A DNA stretch of 64,000 nt from Roseomonas sp. (GTDB taxonomy: Bacteria; Pseudomonadota; Alphaproteobacteria; Acetobacterales; Acetobacteraceae): the NCBI GenBank assembly GCA_031180725.1, contig JAPSLO010000006.1:186001-250000 (forward strand), in the 5' to 3' direction. A program made the position numbers and the translations under genes. Below are positions 7,809 through 15,958 of this stretch, piece after piece; within the stretch, counting starts at the first letter, position 1; the number at the start of each line of letters is the position of its first letter. The notes under the pieces are model-generated. The model did not search any database, was not told the origin of the DNA, and saw only the letters and a list, made by a program, of their open reading frames with translations.

Positions 7809-9286
7809 CGGAATGCGGTCTCCACAGGGATCTTGCTGAAGGCGGGCAGAGGGGCGCGGCCAGCGGCTTCGGCGAAGGCCACGGCGTGCGGTTCGATGCG
7901 CTGCGCCAGCGCCCGGGCCGGGGCGAGGCGCCGGTGCAGTTCCGCCAGTGCGGCCTGGGCCAGCGGCGCGATGTCCTGAAGCGCCGGGGCGGTGGCGCGG
8001 CCCGCGGCCACTATCTGGCGGCCGGCGACGAAGACCTCTTTCACGGCACCGGCGGCGTTGCAGGCCACGGCCTGCACCAGCGGGTCGTTCAGCGGGGTGA
8101 AGGCGCGATGGTCCAGATCGAGCAGCGTCAGGTCCGCCGCTAGGCCCGGCATGATGCGGCCCGAGCCAAGTTCCAGGAGGGCCGCGCCACCTTCGGTCGC
8201 CAGCGTCAATGCCTCCCGCGCATCGAGCCAGGCGTCACGCGGCAGATCGCGGATGCGGGAGAGATTGGCCGCCAGGCGCGTCATCTCGAACATGTCAAGG
8301 CTGTCTGCCGAATTGCAGCCATCCGTGCCAAGCCCGATGCGGATGCCGCGCTGCCGCATGGCGCGCAGCGGCGCGACGCCCGCGCCGAGCCGCAGGTTTG
8401 AGGCGGGCATATGCGCAATGCCTGCGCCGCGGCTCGCCAGCAGGTCCAGCTCCGCCTCGTCCAGCCAGACGCCATGCGCGGCGGTGAAGCGCGGGCCGAT
8501 CAGGCCGTGGCGGTCCATTTCGATGATCGGGCCGTGGCCCCAGACCTGCCGCGCCAGCACCGCCTGCAAGCGCGATTCCGCGACATGCATGTGCAGCGGC
8601 AGATCGAAGTCTTCGGCCAGCTTCCGGCAATCGCGCAGGAAGTCAGGCCTGCAGTGATGCGGGATGGTGGGCGCGAGGGCGAGGCTGATGCCGGGCGGCA
8701 GGTCGGGCTTCACTGCGAAGGTCTCGCGCAGCGCCGCCAGGGTCTGATCCGCCGGCGCCAGGCGGAAGCGCGTGACCTCTGCGCGCAGATCCTCGGGCAG
8801 CGCCTCGACCAGGCCGGGGATCGCCTCGAACAGCGTCAGGTCGGCCACCATGGGCGCGATCACGGCACGAAGGCCGGCCTCGGCATAGGCTTCGGCCACC
8901 ACGCGCAGCCCTTCGGCGGTGGGGGCGGGAAATTCGTAGAACAGGTCCCAGCAGGCGGTGCAGCCGGCCTCCAGCATCTCGCCCGCGCCGAGCAGGGTGG
9001 AAAGCCGCATTGTCGTGGCATCGCGCTGCCCACCCATCCAGGGGCCGTGCGTCAGGGAGGCTTCCAGCAGCCAGCGGTCAGCAACTCCCTTCATCAGATT
9101 GGCATGGCTGTGCGTATGCGCGTTCACCAGCCCTGGGAGAATCAATCGGCGGGATGCATCGAAGCGCGGCACGTCCTGCGGGCCTTGGCCGGGCGGCAGC
9201 ACGGCGGCGATGCGACCGCCCCGCAGCAGGATGTCGCGGGGCGCGACGCTGCCTGCGGCAAAGGCCAGTCCGCCCGCGATCAGCAT
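7805..9286 (-). CDS. Amidohydrolase, TRZ/ATZ/guanine-deaminase type
   Basis: The 493-residue enzyme belongs to the metal-dependent amidohydrolase superfamily that deaminates or dechlorinates N-heterocycles and related compounds. Visible are the metal site HTHSH near residues 57-61, a central HMHVAES segment, the AAHGVWLD segment and the late GTDGCNSADS motif supplying the catalytic Asp. The start is ATG 9286, which overlaps the deacetylase stop by seven bases. A longer open frame upstream runs through the deacetylase gene and is not real. In this operon it would act on a ring or amidine intermediate; substrate unknown. Confidence 0.85.
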   Translation of the reverse strand: MLIAGGLAFAAGSVAPRDILLRGGRIAAVLPPGQGPQDVPRFDASRRLILPGLVNAHTHSHANLMKGVADRWLLEASLTHGPWMGGQRDATTMRLSTLLGAGEMLEAGCTACWDLFYEFPAPTAEGLRVVAEAYAEAGLRAVIAPMVADLTLFEAIPGLVEALPEDLRAEVTRFRLAPADQTLAALRETFAVKPDLPPGISLALAPTIPHHCRPDFLRDCRKLAEDFDLPLHMHVAESRLQAVLARQVWGHGPIIEMDRHGLIGPRFTAAHGVWLDEAELDLLASRGAGIAHMPASNLRLGAGVAPLRAMRQRGIRIGLGTDGCNSADSLDMFEMTRLAANLSRIRDLPRDAWLDAREALTLATEGGAALLELGSGRIMPGLAADLTLLDLDHRAFTPLNDPLVQAVACNAAGAVKEVFVAGRQIVAAGRATAPALQDIAPLAQAALAELHRRLAPARALAQRIEPHAVAFAEAAGRAPLPAFSKIPVETAFR

Positions 9287-10185
9287 GGCGGCGGTACCTG
9301 CGCCATCCAGTGCCGTGCCGCTTCCAGCCGGGTCGGCTGCCAGACTTCCGGCGCCGCCACCAGCAGGTCCAGGAAACGCCGCAGCCCATCGAAACACGCG
9401 GGCTGGCCGCTGATGCGCGCATGCAGGCTGACCACCATCATGCGCGCCGCCGTGCGGCTTTCGTCGCGCAGCACGCGGAAGGCTGCGGAAAGCTGGGCCA
9501 GCCAATCTTCGGCCGTGGGCAGCTTCGCGGTGGCCAGGCGGTTGTCGTTCAGTACGAAGCTGTGCGGCATCATCAGATGCGGCTGGCCGTCCACCAGCGT
9601 CCAGCAAGGCAGGTCCTCGGCATAAAAGTCGGCGTCGTAGAGGAACCCCTGCTCGCGCAGGATCGGCCGCGTGTGGATGGTGGGCGCGTAGCGGCTTTGC
9701 CAGCCCAGCGGGCGACGACCGGTGACGGCTTCGAGGGATGCCACGGCCCGAGTGATCTCTTCGCGTTGCGCGGCCTCGGACATCTGCCAATGGCGCCGGA
9801 AACCGTAGCCATGCGCCTGCACCTCATGGCGCGGATGGGCGCGAATCGCCTCGCCCAGCGGCGGATTGCGTTCCAGCGCGCGACCGCAGCAGGAGAGAGT
9901 CAGGGAAAGTCCGCGCGCCTCGGCTTCCTGCCAGATGCGCCAGATGCCGGCGCGGGCGCCATATTCGAACAGGCTTTCGGCCAGCAGATCGCGCGTGCCG
10001 GGCGGCACCTCGCCAGGGATGCCGTCGGTCAGCGCCAACTCGGTTGCGGGATCGCCATCGGGCATCGAGGGCTCCGCCCCTTCCTCGATGTTCAGCACGA
10101 TCACCAGCGCCAGCCGCCCGCCATTCGGCCAGACCACATCCGGCGTGCGACCAGCATAGCCGACGAAATCGCGCGGGCTGCTCAT
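9280..10185 (-). CDS. Polysaccharide-deacetylase-fold hydrolase, PuuE/allantoinase-like
   Basis: The 301-residue protein has the NodB-type fold but with the features of the PuuE branch, which hydrolyses cyclic amides such as allantoin: the YGARAGIWRI segment near residue 75, HEVQAHGYGFRRHW near 120, and TRPILREQGFLYDADFYAEDLP near 175-195. The second half contains a conserved-looking MMVVSLHARISGQPA segment. It overlaps the amidase stop (ATGA at 10182-10185) and the amidohydrolase start. Ring opening of a lactam or hydantoin-like compound fits its neighbours, but the substrate is not determined. Confidence 0.8.
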   Translation of the reverse strand: MSSPRDFVGYAGRTPDVVWPNGGRLALVIVLNIEEGAEPSMPDGDPATELALTDGIPGEVPPGTRDLLAESLFEYGARAGIWRIWQEAEARGLSLTLSCCGRALERNPPLGEAIRAHPRHEVQAHGYGFRRHWQMSEAAQREEITRAVASLEAVTGRRPLGWQSRYAPTIHTRPILREQGFLYDADFYAEDLPCWTLVDGQPHLMMPHSFVLNDNRLATAKLPTAEDWLAQLSAAFRVLRDESRTAARMMVVSLHARISGQPACFDGLRRFLDLLVAAPEVWQPTRLEAARHWMAQVPPPC

Positions 10186-11348
10186 GCCAGGGCGGGCGCC
10201 AGCGCCTCGGCCGCGGCCATCAGCATCGCATCGCCGTGGGAGGGACCGATCAGCGACAGGCCGATGGGCACGCCGTTGATTTCGCCGGCCGGCAGGTTCA
10301 CCTGCGGCAGGCGGCAGAGGCTCGCCACACAGGTCAGCGCCAGCGTCCGGTCGCGGAACTCGATCTGTGCCGAGACGGGCGCGCCGACCTTCGGCGGCAG
10401 ATCATGCGCGGTGGGAAGCACCAGGATGCCGTCGCCGGCCAGCAGCGCCTGCAACCGACCGGCCAGGGCTTCCCGTGCCGCCCAGGCGCGGGCGATGGCC
10501 GGCGCCGGAACCTGGCCGGCCAGCGCGATGCGTTCTGCCACCAGGGGCGAGAGGCGCCGGCCCGGCTGCATCGCCCAGGTGCCGTGCGTGGCCCAGAGCT
10601 CGCCGAGCTGCAAGGGCCGGAAGGTGTCCAGCCAGTGCGGGATCCCTTCTCGATACAGCGCAACCGGCGTGGCGCCGCCCAGCTTTGCCGCGGCGGCCCG
10701 CAGCGCGGCGCTGACCTCGGGCACGCAGATGTTGAAGGCATCCTCGGCCAGTAGCAGGCGCGGGTTGGCCTCGGCAAAGCCGACGTACTGGCCGCCGATT
10801 TTCCGCAGCATTGCGGCGCCGCGGGCGAACCAGCCCACCGTGTCGAAGCTCGGCGCCATCGGCATCAGCCCGGCAGTGGAGACACGCCCATGCGTGGTGC
10901 GGATGCCGAACAGGCCACAGAAGCTGGCCGGCACGCGCACCGACCCGCCGGTATCCGTGCCAAAGGCGAAGTCGCAGATTCCTGCCGCGACAGCCGCCGC
11001 GGAACCAGAAGAGGAACCACCCGGCACACGCCCCGGCGCCCGCAGATTGATCGGCGGGCCGTAATGCGGGTTCTCGCCGAACATGCCGCTCGCCAGCTCG
11101 TCGGTGTGCGTCTTGCCGATCAGCGTTGCGCCGGCAGCCAGCGCTGGCAGCAGCGCGCTGGCGGTGGTGAGCGACACGGGCGCTTCCTCCAGCCGGTCCG
11201 GATTGCCCCAGCCGCTGCGGGTGCCCGCCACATCGAATAGGTCCTTCGCGGCGAAGGTCAGCCCGGCCAGCGGGCCTTCCGCCGCACCTTTCAGGACAAC
11301 ATCGCCATGCGCGACGAAGGCGCTGACGCGGATCTCGTCCGGCGTCAT
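10182..11348 (-). CDS. Amidase (amidase-signature family)
   Basis: The 388-residue enzyme hydrolyses an amide to acid and ammonia using the Ser-cisSer-Lys triad of the amidase-signature family. I can place Lys35 in TFAAKDLFDV, the GGSSSGS loop at residues 110-116, and the nucleophile Ser136 in TDTGGSVRVP. The protein is shorter than typical GatA-like amidases (450-500 residues), consistent with the small AtzF/indoleacetamide-hydrolase branch. Start ATG 11348 overlaps the HpaB-family stop (ATGA). It probably acts late in the pathway of this operon, releasing ammonia. Confidence 0.9.
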   Translation of the reverse strand: MTPDEIRVSAFVAHGDVVLKGAAEGPLAGLTFAAKDLFDVAGTRSGWGNPDRLEEAPVSLTTASALLPALAAGATLIGKTHTDELASGMFGENPHYGPPINLRAPGRVPGGSSSGSAAAVAAGICDFAFGTDTGGSVRVPASFCGLFGIRTTHGRVSTAGLMPMAPSFDTVGWFARGAAMLRKIGGQYVGFAEANPRLLLAEDAFNICVPEVSAALRAAAAKLGGATPVALYREGIPHWLDTFRPLQLGELWATHGTWAMQPGRRLSPLVAERIALAGQVPAPAIARAWAAREALAGRLQALLAGDGILVLPTAHDLPPKVGAPVSAQIEFRDRTLALTCVASLCRLPQVNLPAGEINGVPIGLSLIGPSHGDAMLMAAAEALAPALA

Positions 11349-12811
11349 TCCGCGGCCGCCCGCATCACGGCGCCCGGCAGGCCGTAGCTCGCCATGAAAT
11401 CTTCCACCATGCCACGTGGCCCGTTCCAGTCGTGGAAACGGTAGCTGTTGCCACGGATGGCGAATTGCGGACCGGAATAGAACATCTCGTATTGCAGGTG
11501 CCGGGAGCCGAACTCGCTGCCGATTGCATCCCAGGCCAGCTTCATCAGCTTCACCCGCCCCAGCGAATCCGTCACGGGCGAGCGCTGCGCGGCACGGATC
11601 AGCGTCTCGATCTCGCCGCCGTCGAAATCCGCCGCCGAGGACGGCACCATGATGAGCCCCCCGCCGGAGAGCAGGCGGATAGCCTCGATGAACTCTGGGT
11701 AGGTGGTCTGGGCCACGGTCTGCGCCGCCACCAGCAGGCGGCGGTCCGGCACGAAGGTGCCGCGGAAATCCTCGCCCTGTGCTTCCATGGCGGTGACCAG
11801 CGCCTCGATCGTGCTGGCCTTGGCGGCGAGAAGGCCAAGCGTCTCCCGTGTCTGCGGGAAGTTCAGGATGCCATTGGTTTCCGCCACCTTGTGCGCCAGG
11901 CCCAGCAGGAAGCGGAGCTTCACCGAAAGCCGCACGATGCACTGGTAGTTCTGCATCACATGCGCCCGCGTCTCGTGCCACTGCGCCTGCATCATGCGCA
12001 GGTCGCGGTAGACGAAGACACGCTCCCACGGCACCTTCACATCGTCGAAGAACACCACCGCATCATTCTCGTCGAAGCGGGCGGCGAGCGGATAGTCGAA
12101 GCCATTGCCGGCAGCGGCCTCGTAGCTGCGGCGGGAATGCAGCTTCAGCCCCTTGCTGCCGATCGGCAGGACAGCGGTGAAAGCATAGGGCTCGTCGCCC
12201 GGCTGCAGGGCCACGATGCCGCTGACCATGATCTCATTCGCCATGATGCCGGCGGTGGCCAGCATCTTGGCACCGCGGATGGTGATGCCCTGCGCATCCT
12301 CGTCCACCACTTGCGCGACCAGGTCGGCCCCGGGCTGGTCCTTCGCCTGGCGCGACTTGTCGGCCTGCGGGTTGATGATGACATAGGCTACCCAGGCGTC
12401 GTTGTCCCGGATGTGCCGGAAGTAGTCGGCCAGCGCCTGGGCTCGCTTTTCCTCGTACAGGTGCAGCCCGGCCATGAAGCCGACGAAGGTGGAAGCGACA
12501 TGGTCCGGGCTGCGGCCCATCATGCCGCAGCTCTGCTCCGCCCACCGCTCCATCGCATGGCGGCGGCGCACAAGCTCGGCTTGATTGCGCGGCGTCATCC
12601 AGGCCAGGTTCACCCGCCGCCCCGGGGCGGCGGGGCTTTCGAAGGTCATCTCCTCGACATGCGCCGCCTGGTAGTCATAGAGCCGTGCGGCCGAGGCGAC
12701 GGCGCCGGCGAAGGCGGGATCCGTCGTGACATCCCCCACGCGCCGCCCGTCGATGAACACCGCCCGGGCGTCGCGCAGGCTGGCCAGATGCGCTTCCCCG
12801 TTCTTCACCAT
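11345..12811 (-). CDS. 4-hydroxyphenylacetate 3-monooxygenase-type (HpaB family) flavin monooxygenase
   Basis: This 488-residue protein is a group D flavin-dependent monooxygenase oxygenase component. Such enzymes take FADH2 from a separate reductase and hydroxylate or oxidise a ring. Family features are the N-terminal SLRDARAVFIDGRRVGDVTTDPAF segment split over residues 11-34, the flavin region near residues 145-210 (INPQADKS, DEDAQGITIRGAKMLAT), and the C-terminal RNSYRFHDW-like end. No HpaC-type reductase is in the window, so reducing flavin must come from elsewhere. RBS AAGGAAG lies upstream of ATG 12811, within or just after the end of the FAD-oxidoreductase gene. The substrate may not be a phenol. 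Confidence 0.9.
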   Translation of the reverse strand: MVKNGEAHLASLRDARAVFIDGRRVGDVTTDPAFAGAVASAARLYDYQAAHVEEMTFESPAAPGRRVNLAWMTPRNQAELVRRRHAMERWAEQSCGMMGRSPDHVASTFVGFMAGLHLYEEKRAQALADYFRHIRDNDAWVAYVIINPQADKSRQAKDQPGADLVAQVVDEDAQGITIRGAKMLATAGIMANEIMVSGIVALQPGDEPYAFTAVLPIGSKGLKLHSRRSYEAAAGNGFDYPLAARFDENDAVVFFDDVKVPWERVFVYRDLRMMQAQWHETRAHVMQNYQCIVRLSVKLRFLLGLAHKVAETNGILNFPQTRETLGLLAAKASTIEALVTAMEAQGEDFRGTFVPDRRLLVAAQTVAQTTYPEFIEAIRLLSGGGLIMVPSSAADFDGGEIETLIRAAQRSPVTDSLGRVKLMKLAWDAIGSEFGSRHLQYEMFYSGPQFAIRGNSYRFHDWNGPRGMVEDFMASYGLPGAVMRAAAE

Positions 12812-12822
12812 CGTCGTCTTCC

Positions 12823-14292
12823 TTACAGCACCTGTCCGGAGGCCAGCCGCAGCGAGACCAGTTCGCGCTCGGCATAGTCCGCCAGATCAGGCAATTGCGC
12901 CTCGGCCTGTTCCCGGAAGAGGTCGCGGGCGATGCCGGCGGCGATGCGTTCGACCGTCGGCCGCAGCATGGAAATGCCGGCCGAGGAGATGGTGCTGACC
13001 ATCGCCCCGAAGGAAATGCTGCGCACCCGCCGCACCCAGGTGCCTTCTGCGCTGCGCGGCGTGAAGGACAGGTCCGGACCCAGATAAGGGAAGCCGGCCA
13101 TCACCGGATGCGCCAGCTCGGCCGGCGGCGTGTAGCGGTGGCGCCACAGCGCGGCATGCGGCGCAAGCGTGGCCAATTCCCGCCGCCGCGCCAGATCCAC
13201 CACGAAGCCAGTGCCCAGGATGAGGAAATCCGCCTCGAAGGCGCCGCGCGGCGTGGAGACGCGGATCACGCAGCCCGCCATCTCCACATGCGCCATCGGC
13301 GCGCCGGGATGCACGCGGAAGCCGGGGTGCGTCGCGCAGCGGTCCCAGCTTTCCTGCGGCGGCGGCTGGTTCAGCGTGAACAGCCGGTGCATGTACTGCC
13401 ACTTCACCGCGTCCGGCAGCTCGGCAAAGTGGTGCAGAATGCCGGCGAACTCGATCCAGCGGTTCGGATTGACCCGCGGCAGGGCTGGGCGCCGCACCAG
13501 CATGTCCAGGCTGGCGGCACCATGCTCCAGCGCCATCGCCGCATTATCGAAGGCCGAGGCACCGGCCCCCACCACCAGTACCCGCTTTCCGGTCAGTGAG
13601 GTGAAGTCGATCTGCTCCGCCGTATGGGCGTAGCGGTCGCGGGGCAGGGCGCGGGCGACGGCGTCCGGGATATTGAGCCCGCCGCAGCCATCCATGCCGG
13701 TGGCCAGCACCACATGCCGCGCCAGCAGCCGGCGCCGTGCGCCGTCCGCGCCTTCGGCGTCCAGCGCCAGCACCGCCTCGTCATACGGCGCGATCCCCGT
13801 CAAGCGGCAGGCATGCTCCATCGGGATCGCCAGCAGCGCGCGCAGCCAGGCCAGGTAGTCGTCCCAATCCTCACGCGGAATCTTGTGCAGTGCGGCCCAG
13901 GCGGCCTCGCCATAGCGCGCCTCGAACCAGGCGCGGACGGAGAGCGCGGCGAAGCCCAGCTCCGGCCCCGTCACATGCTTCGGCGTGCGCAAGGCGCGCA
14001 TCCGGGCGAAGCGGCGCCACACACCCTGCGCGCCCGGCGGCGCCGCATCCAGCACCAGCACATTGTCCACTGCCTGGCGCCGCAGCGCGAAGGCGGTGGC
14101 AATGCCGTGCTGGCCGGCGCCCACCACCACCACATCATGCACCTTGCCCTCCGGCCGAGCCAGCGGGCGCACCCAGGGGCGTGCCGGATAGGCCAGGGTC
14201 TCCAGCTCCCATCGTGCCCGCGTTTCCAGCGTCGCCAGGCGCCGGGCGGCGTCGGGCAGGGGCGAGAGGCGGCTGAAGGGCAAGGCGTCCAT
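12823..14292 (-). CDS. FAD/NAD(P)-binding monooxygenase-like oxidoreductase
   Basis: The 489-residue flavoprotein has an FAD Rossmann motif VVVGAGQHGIATA near residues 55-67 and an NAD(P) motif VLVVGAGASAFDNAA near residues 235-250, the layout of flavin-containing and Baeyer-Villiger-type monooxygenases. A canonical FMO fingerprint FxGxxxHxxxW/Y is not obvious, so it could equally be an oxidase or reductase. The stop at 12823 is 11 bases before the HpaB-like start, and the ATG at 14292 is two bases after the stop of the binding-protein gene. It is a candidate first oxidation step or an electron-transfer partner in the operon. Confidence 0.8.
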   Translation of the reverse strand: MDALPFSRLSPLPDAARRLATLETRARWELETLAYPARPWVRPLARPEGKVHDVVVVGAGQHGIATAFALRRQAVDNVLVLDAAPPGAQGVWRRFARMRALRTPKHVTGPELGFAALSVRAWFEARYGEAAWAALHKIPREDWDDYLAWLRALLAIPMEHACRLTGIAPYDEAVLALDAEGADGARRRLLARHVVLATGMDGCGGLNIPDAVARALPRDRYAHTAEQIDFTSLTGKRVLVVGAGASAFDNAAMALEHGAASLDMLVRRPALPRVNPNRWIEFAGILHHFAELPDAVKWQYMHRLFTLNQPPPQESWDRCATHPGFRVHPGAPMAHVEMAGCVIRVSTPRGAFEADFLILGTGFVVDLARRRELATLAPHAALWRHRYTPPAELAHPVMAGFPYLGPDLSFTPRSAEGTWVRRVRSISFGAMVSTISSAGISMLRPTVERIAAGIARDLFREQAEAQLPDLADYAERELVSLRLASGQVL

Positions 14293-14294
14293 GG

Positions 14295-15323
14295 TCAGGC
14301 GCGCAGCGTTGGCAGCATGCGGTCCGCCAACGGCGGCAGGAATTCGGTGCGCATGAAGCTCTCGGCCGAAGGCGGATTCGCCACGTTGAAGGCCTCCGCC
14401 ACGATCCGCACCATGGCCGCGGCGCGGGCGGCGTCCACATGGCCGGTGCCAAGGGCGGCCACCGTCGGTGTCGTCACCACATCGCGGATCGTGAAGGCGA
14501 AGCGGTTGTTCTCCAGCGGCACATCGGTCAGCGGCTCCCGCGCCTTGATCGAGGCGACGGCGGCGGCGGGATCGCTGATGGAATCCTTGAGGCCGCGGAT
14601 GGTGGCGGCGACCAGCGCCTTCACCAGGCCGGGGTCGCGCTGGGTGTATTCGGCGGTGGTCAGCAGGGCATTGCCGTAGATGTCCACACCATGGTCGTTG
14701 TAGCGGAACATGCGGATGTCATCCGCCTTCGCGCCGAGCGACTGCAGCTGGAAATAGGCGCTGGAGATGAACGAGGTGATGGCATCCGCCTCGCCCCGGT
14801 GCAGCATCGGCTCACGCAGCGGCGGCGCCACGGAGATCCAGGTGACGTCGTTCGGCGAAAGGCCGTTGGCGCGGGCAAAGGCGGGGAACAGGGTGCGACC
14901 GGCATCGCCCACCGGCGCAGCGATGCGCTTGCCCTTCAGGTCCTGCGGCGTTTCGATGCCGCGCCCGGCCAGTGTCACCACGGCAGCCAGCGTGCGGTCG
15001 AAATACTGGTAGACGTTCAGCACGGCCCGGCCAGGATTCTCGGCATTGTGCTTCACGATGGCGCCCGGGTCGCCGAAGCCGAAATCGGCCGCGCCGCTGG
15101 CGATCTTCGTCACCACGTCGCCGGAGCCGTAGCCGCGCTGGATCTCAACCTGCAGCCCTTCCTGCGCGAAGTAGCCGCGATCGGCCGCCAGGAACCAGGC
15201 CGCATGGTGCGCCAGCGGGGTCCAGTCCAGCATGAAGCGGATTTGGCGGCGCTGCGCGAAGGCGGGGCGGGCCAGCAGGGCGCCTGGCAGCAGCAGCGCG
15301 GCACGACGGGTCAGCGCGATCAT
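14295..15323 (-). CDS. Periplasmic substrate-binding protein, NMT1/THI5/SsuA type
   Basis: The 342-residue product begins with a Tat-like or Sec signal (TRRAALLLPGALLARPAFA, cleavage around residue 24). It continues as a type II periplasmic binding protein of the NMT1/THI5 family (RFMLDWTPLAHHAAWFLA, ADFGFGDPGAIV), members of which capture pyrimidines, sulfonates, nitrate or taurine for ABC import. The start ATG 15323 has a textbook GAGGAGG six bases upstream and is the first gene of the operon. No permease or ATPase gene accompanies it, which is unusual. Its ligand is presumably the substrate of the downstream enzymes. Confidence 0.88.
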   Translation of the reverse strand: MIALTRRAALLLPGALLARPAFAQRRQIRFMLDWTPLAHHAAWFLAADRGYFAQEGLQVEIQRGYGSGDVVTKIASGAADFGFGDPGAIVKHNAENPGRAVLNVYQYFDRTLAAVVTLAGRGIETPQDLKGKRIAAPVGDAGRTLFPAFARANGLSPNDVTWISVAPPLREPMLHRGEADAITSFISSAYFQLQSLGAKADDIRMFRYNDHGVDIYGNALLTTAEYTQRDPGLVKALVAATIRGLKDSISDPAAAVASIKAREPLTDVPLENNRFAFTIRDVVTTPTVAALGTGHVDAARAAAMVRIVAEAFNVANPPSAESFMRTEFLPPLADRMLPTLRA

Positions 15324-15958
15324 CGGGGCCTCCTCGGGGATCAGGTTGCAAGGCATGGGCAGCGCCGCGCCGACAGGGCGGCGGATCGGGCGGTGCTGCG
15401 GAAGGGCGTCATGCGGGGCGCGGCTCTCGAATCGCGGTGGGCGACGATGGGCATCGCCGGCCGGCGGGCCTGCGCGATACGGCTTCGATCTGTCGCCCGG
15501 CCCGACTTTCCGGCTCGCCGGGGCAGGGAGGAGGTTACCAGCAAACCCCCGCCCGGCGAGGGGCCGGAGCTCCCTTCGGTGCCGAATTCTGCGCCTGTGC
15601 TGCCGCATTTGCCTGCGATGCGGACAGATCTGCCGGGATCTGCCCTCGGATTTGGCAGCGTTGCATCGCGCCTGGCTTGCTGGCGGTGCGAGCTCGGGCG
15701 GCGCTGCGGCCGGATTGGCCAGCGTGCCGTGTGACCCCAGCCGAGACTGCGCGCTGCCGGAACCGCAACGCCGCGGCGTCATGCCGATCGGGACATTGCG
15801 CCGCCTGCCATCATCGCGGAGATTGCTTCCCACTGCCCCGGTCCAGGTACCAAAGCATGGTCCGAGAACCAGCAGCGCGGGAGGCGCGGCCGCCCGCGCT
15901 GGGCAGCCCCCTCTCGGGCAGCCCACCTTCGGGCACCCCGGCCAATGGCGGGGCGGCC
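15324..15958. other. Divergent intergenic region between the catabolic operon and the HWE kinase
   Basis: This gap must hold the promoters of both the eight-gene operon (leftward) and the kinase gene (rightward); part of it, 15857-15958, is coding if the kinase uses its earlier ATG. I see no convincing -35/-10 pair and no operator palindrome. The only structure noticed is short repeats (GATCTGCC twice near 15627-15644). A bit of sequence just before ATG 15323 (CAACCTGATCC, minus strand) resembles part of a thiamine element but lacks the rest. Confidence 0.5.

Noticed and set aside
15324-15360. Possible thiamine (TPP) riboswitch before the NMT1-type receptor gene
   Set aside because: Only CAACCTGATCC resembles the conserved core; the CTGAGA and the second half of the element are absent and the match runs straight into the ribosome site.
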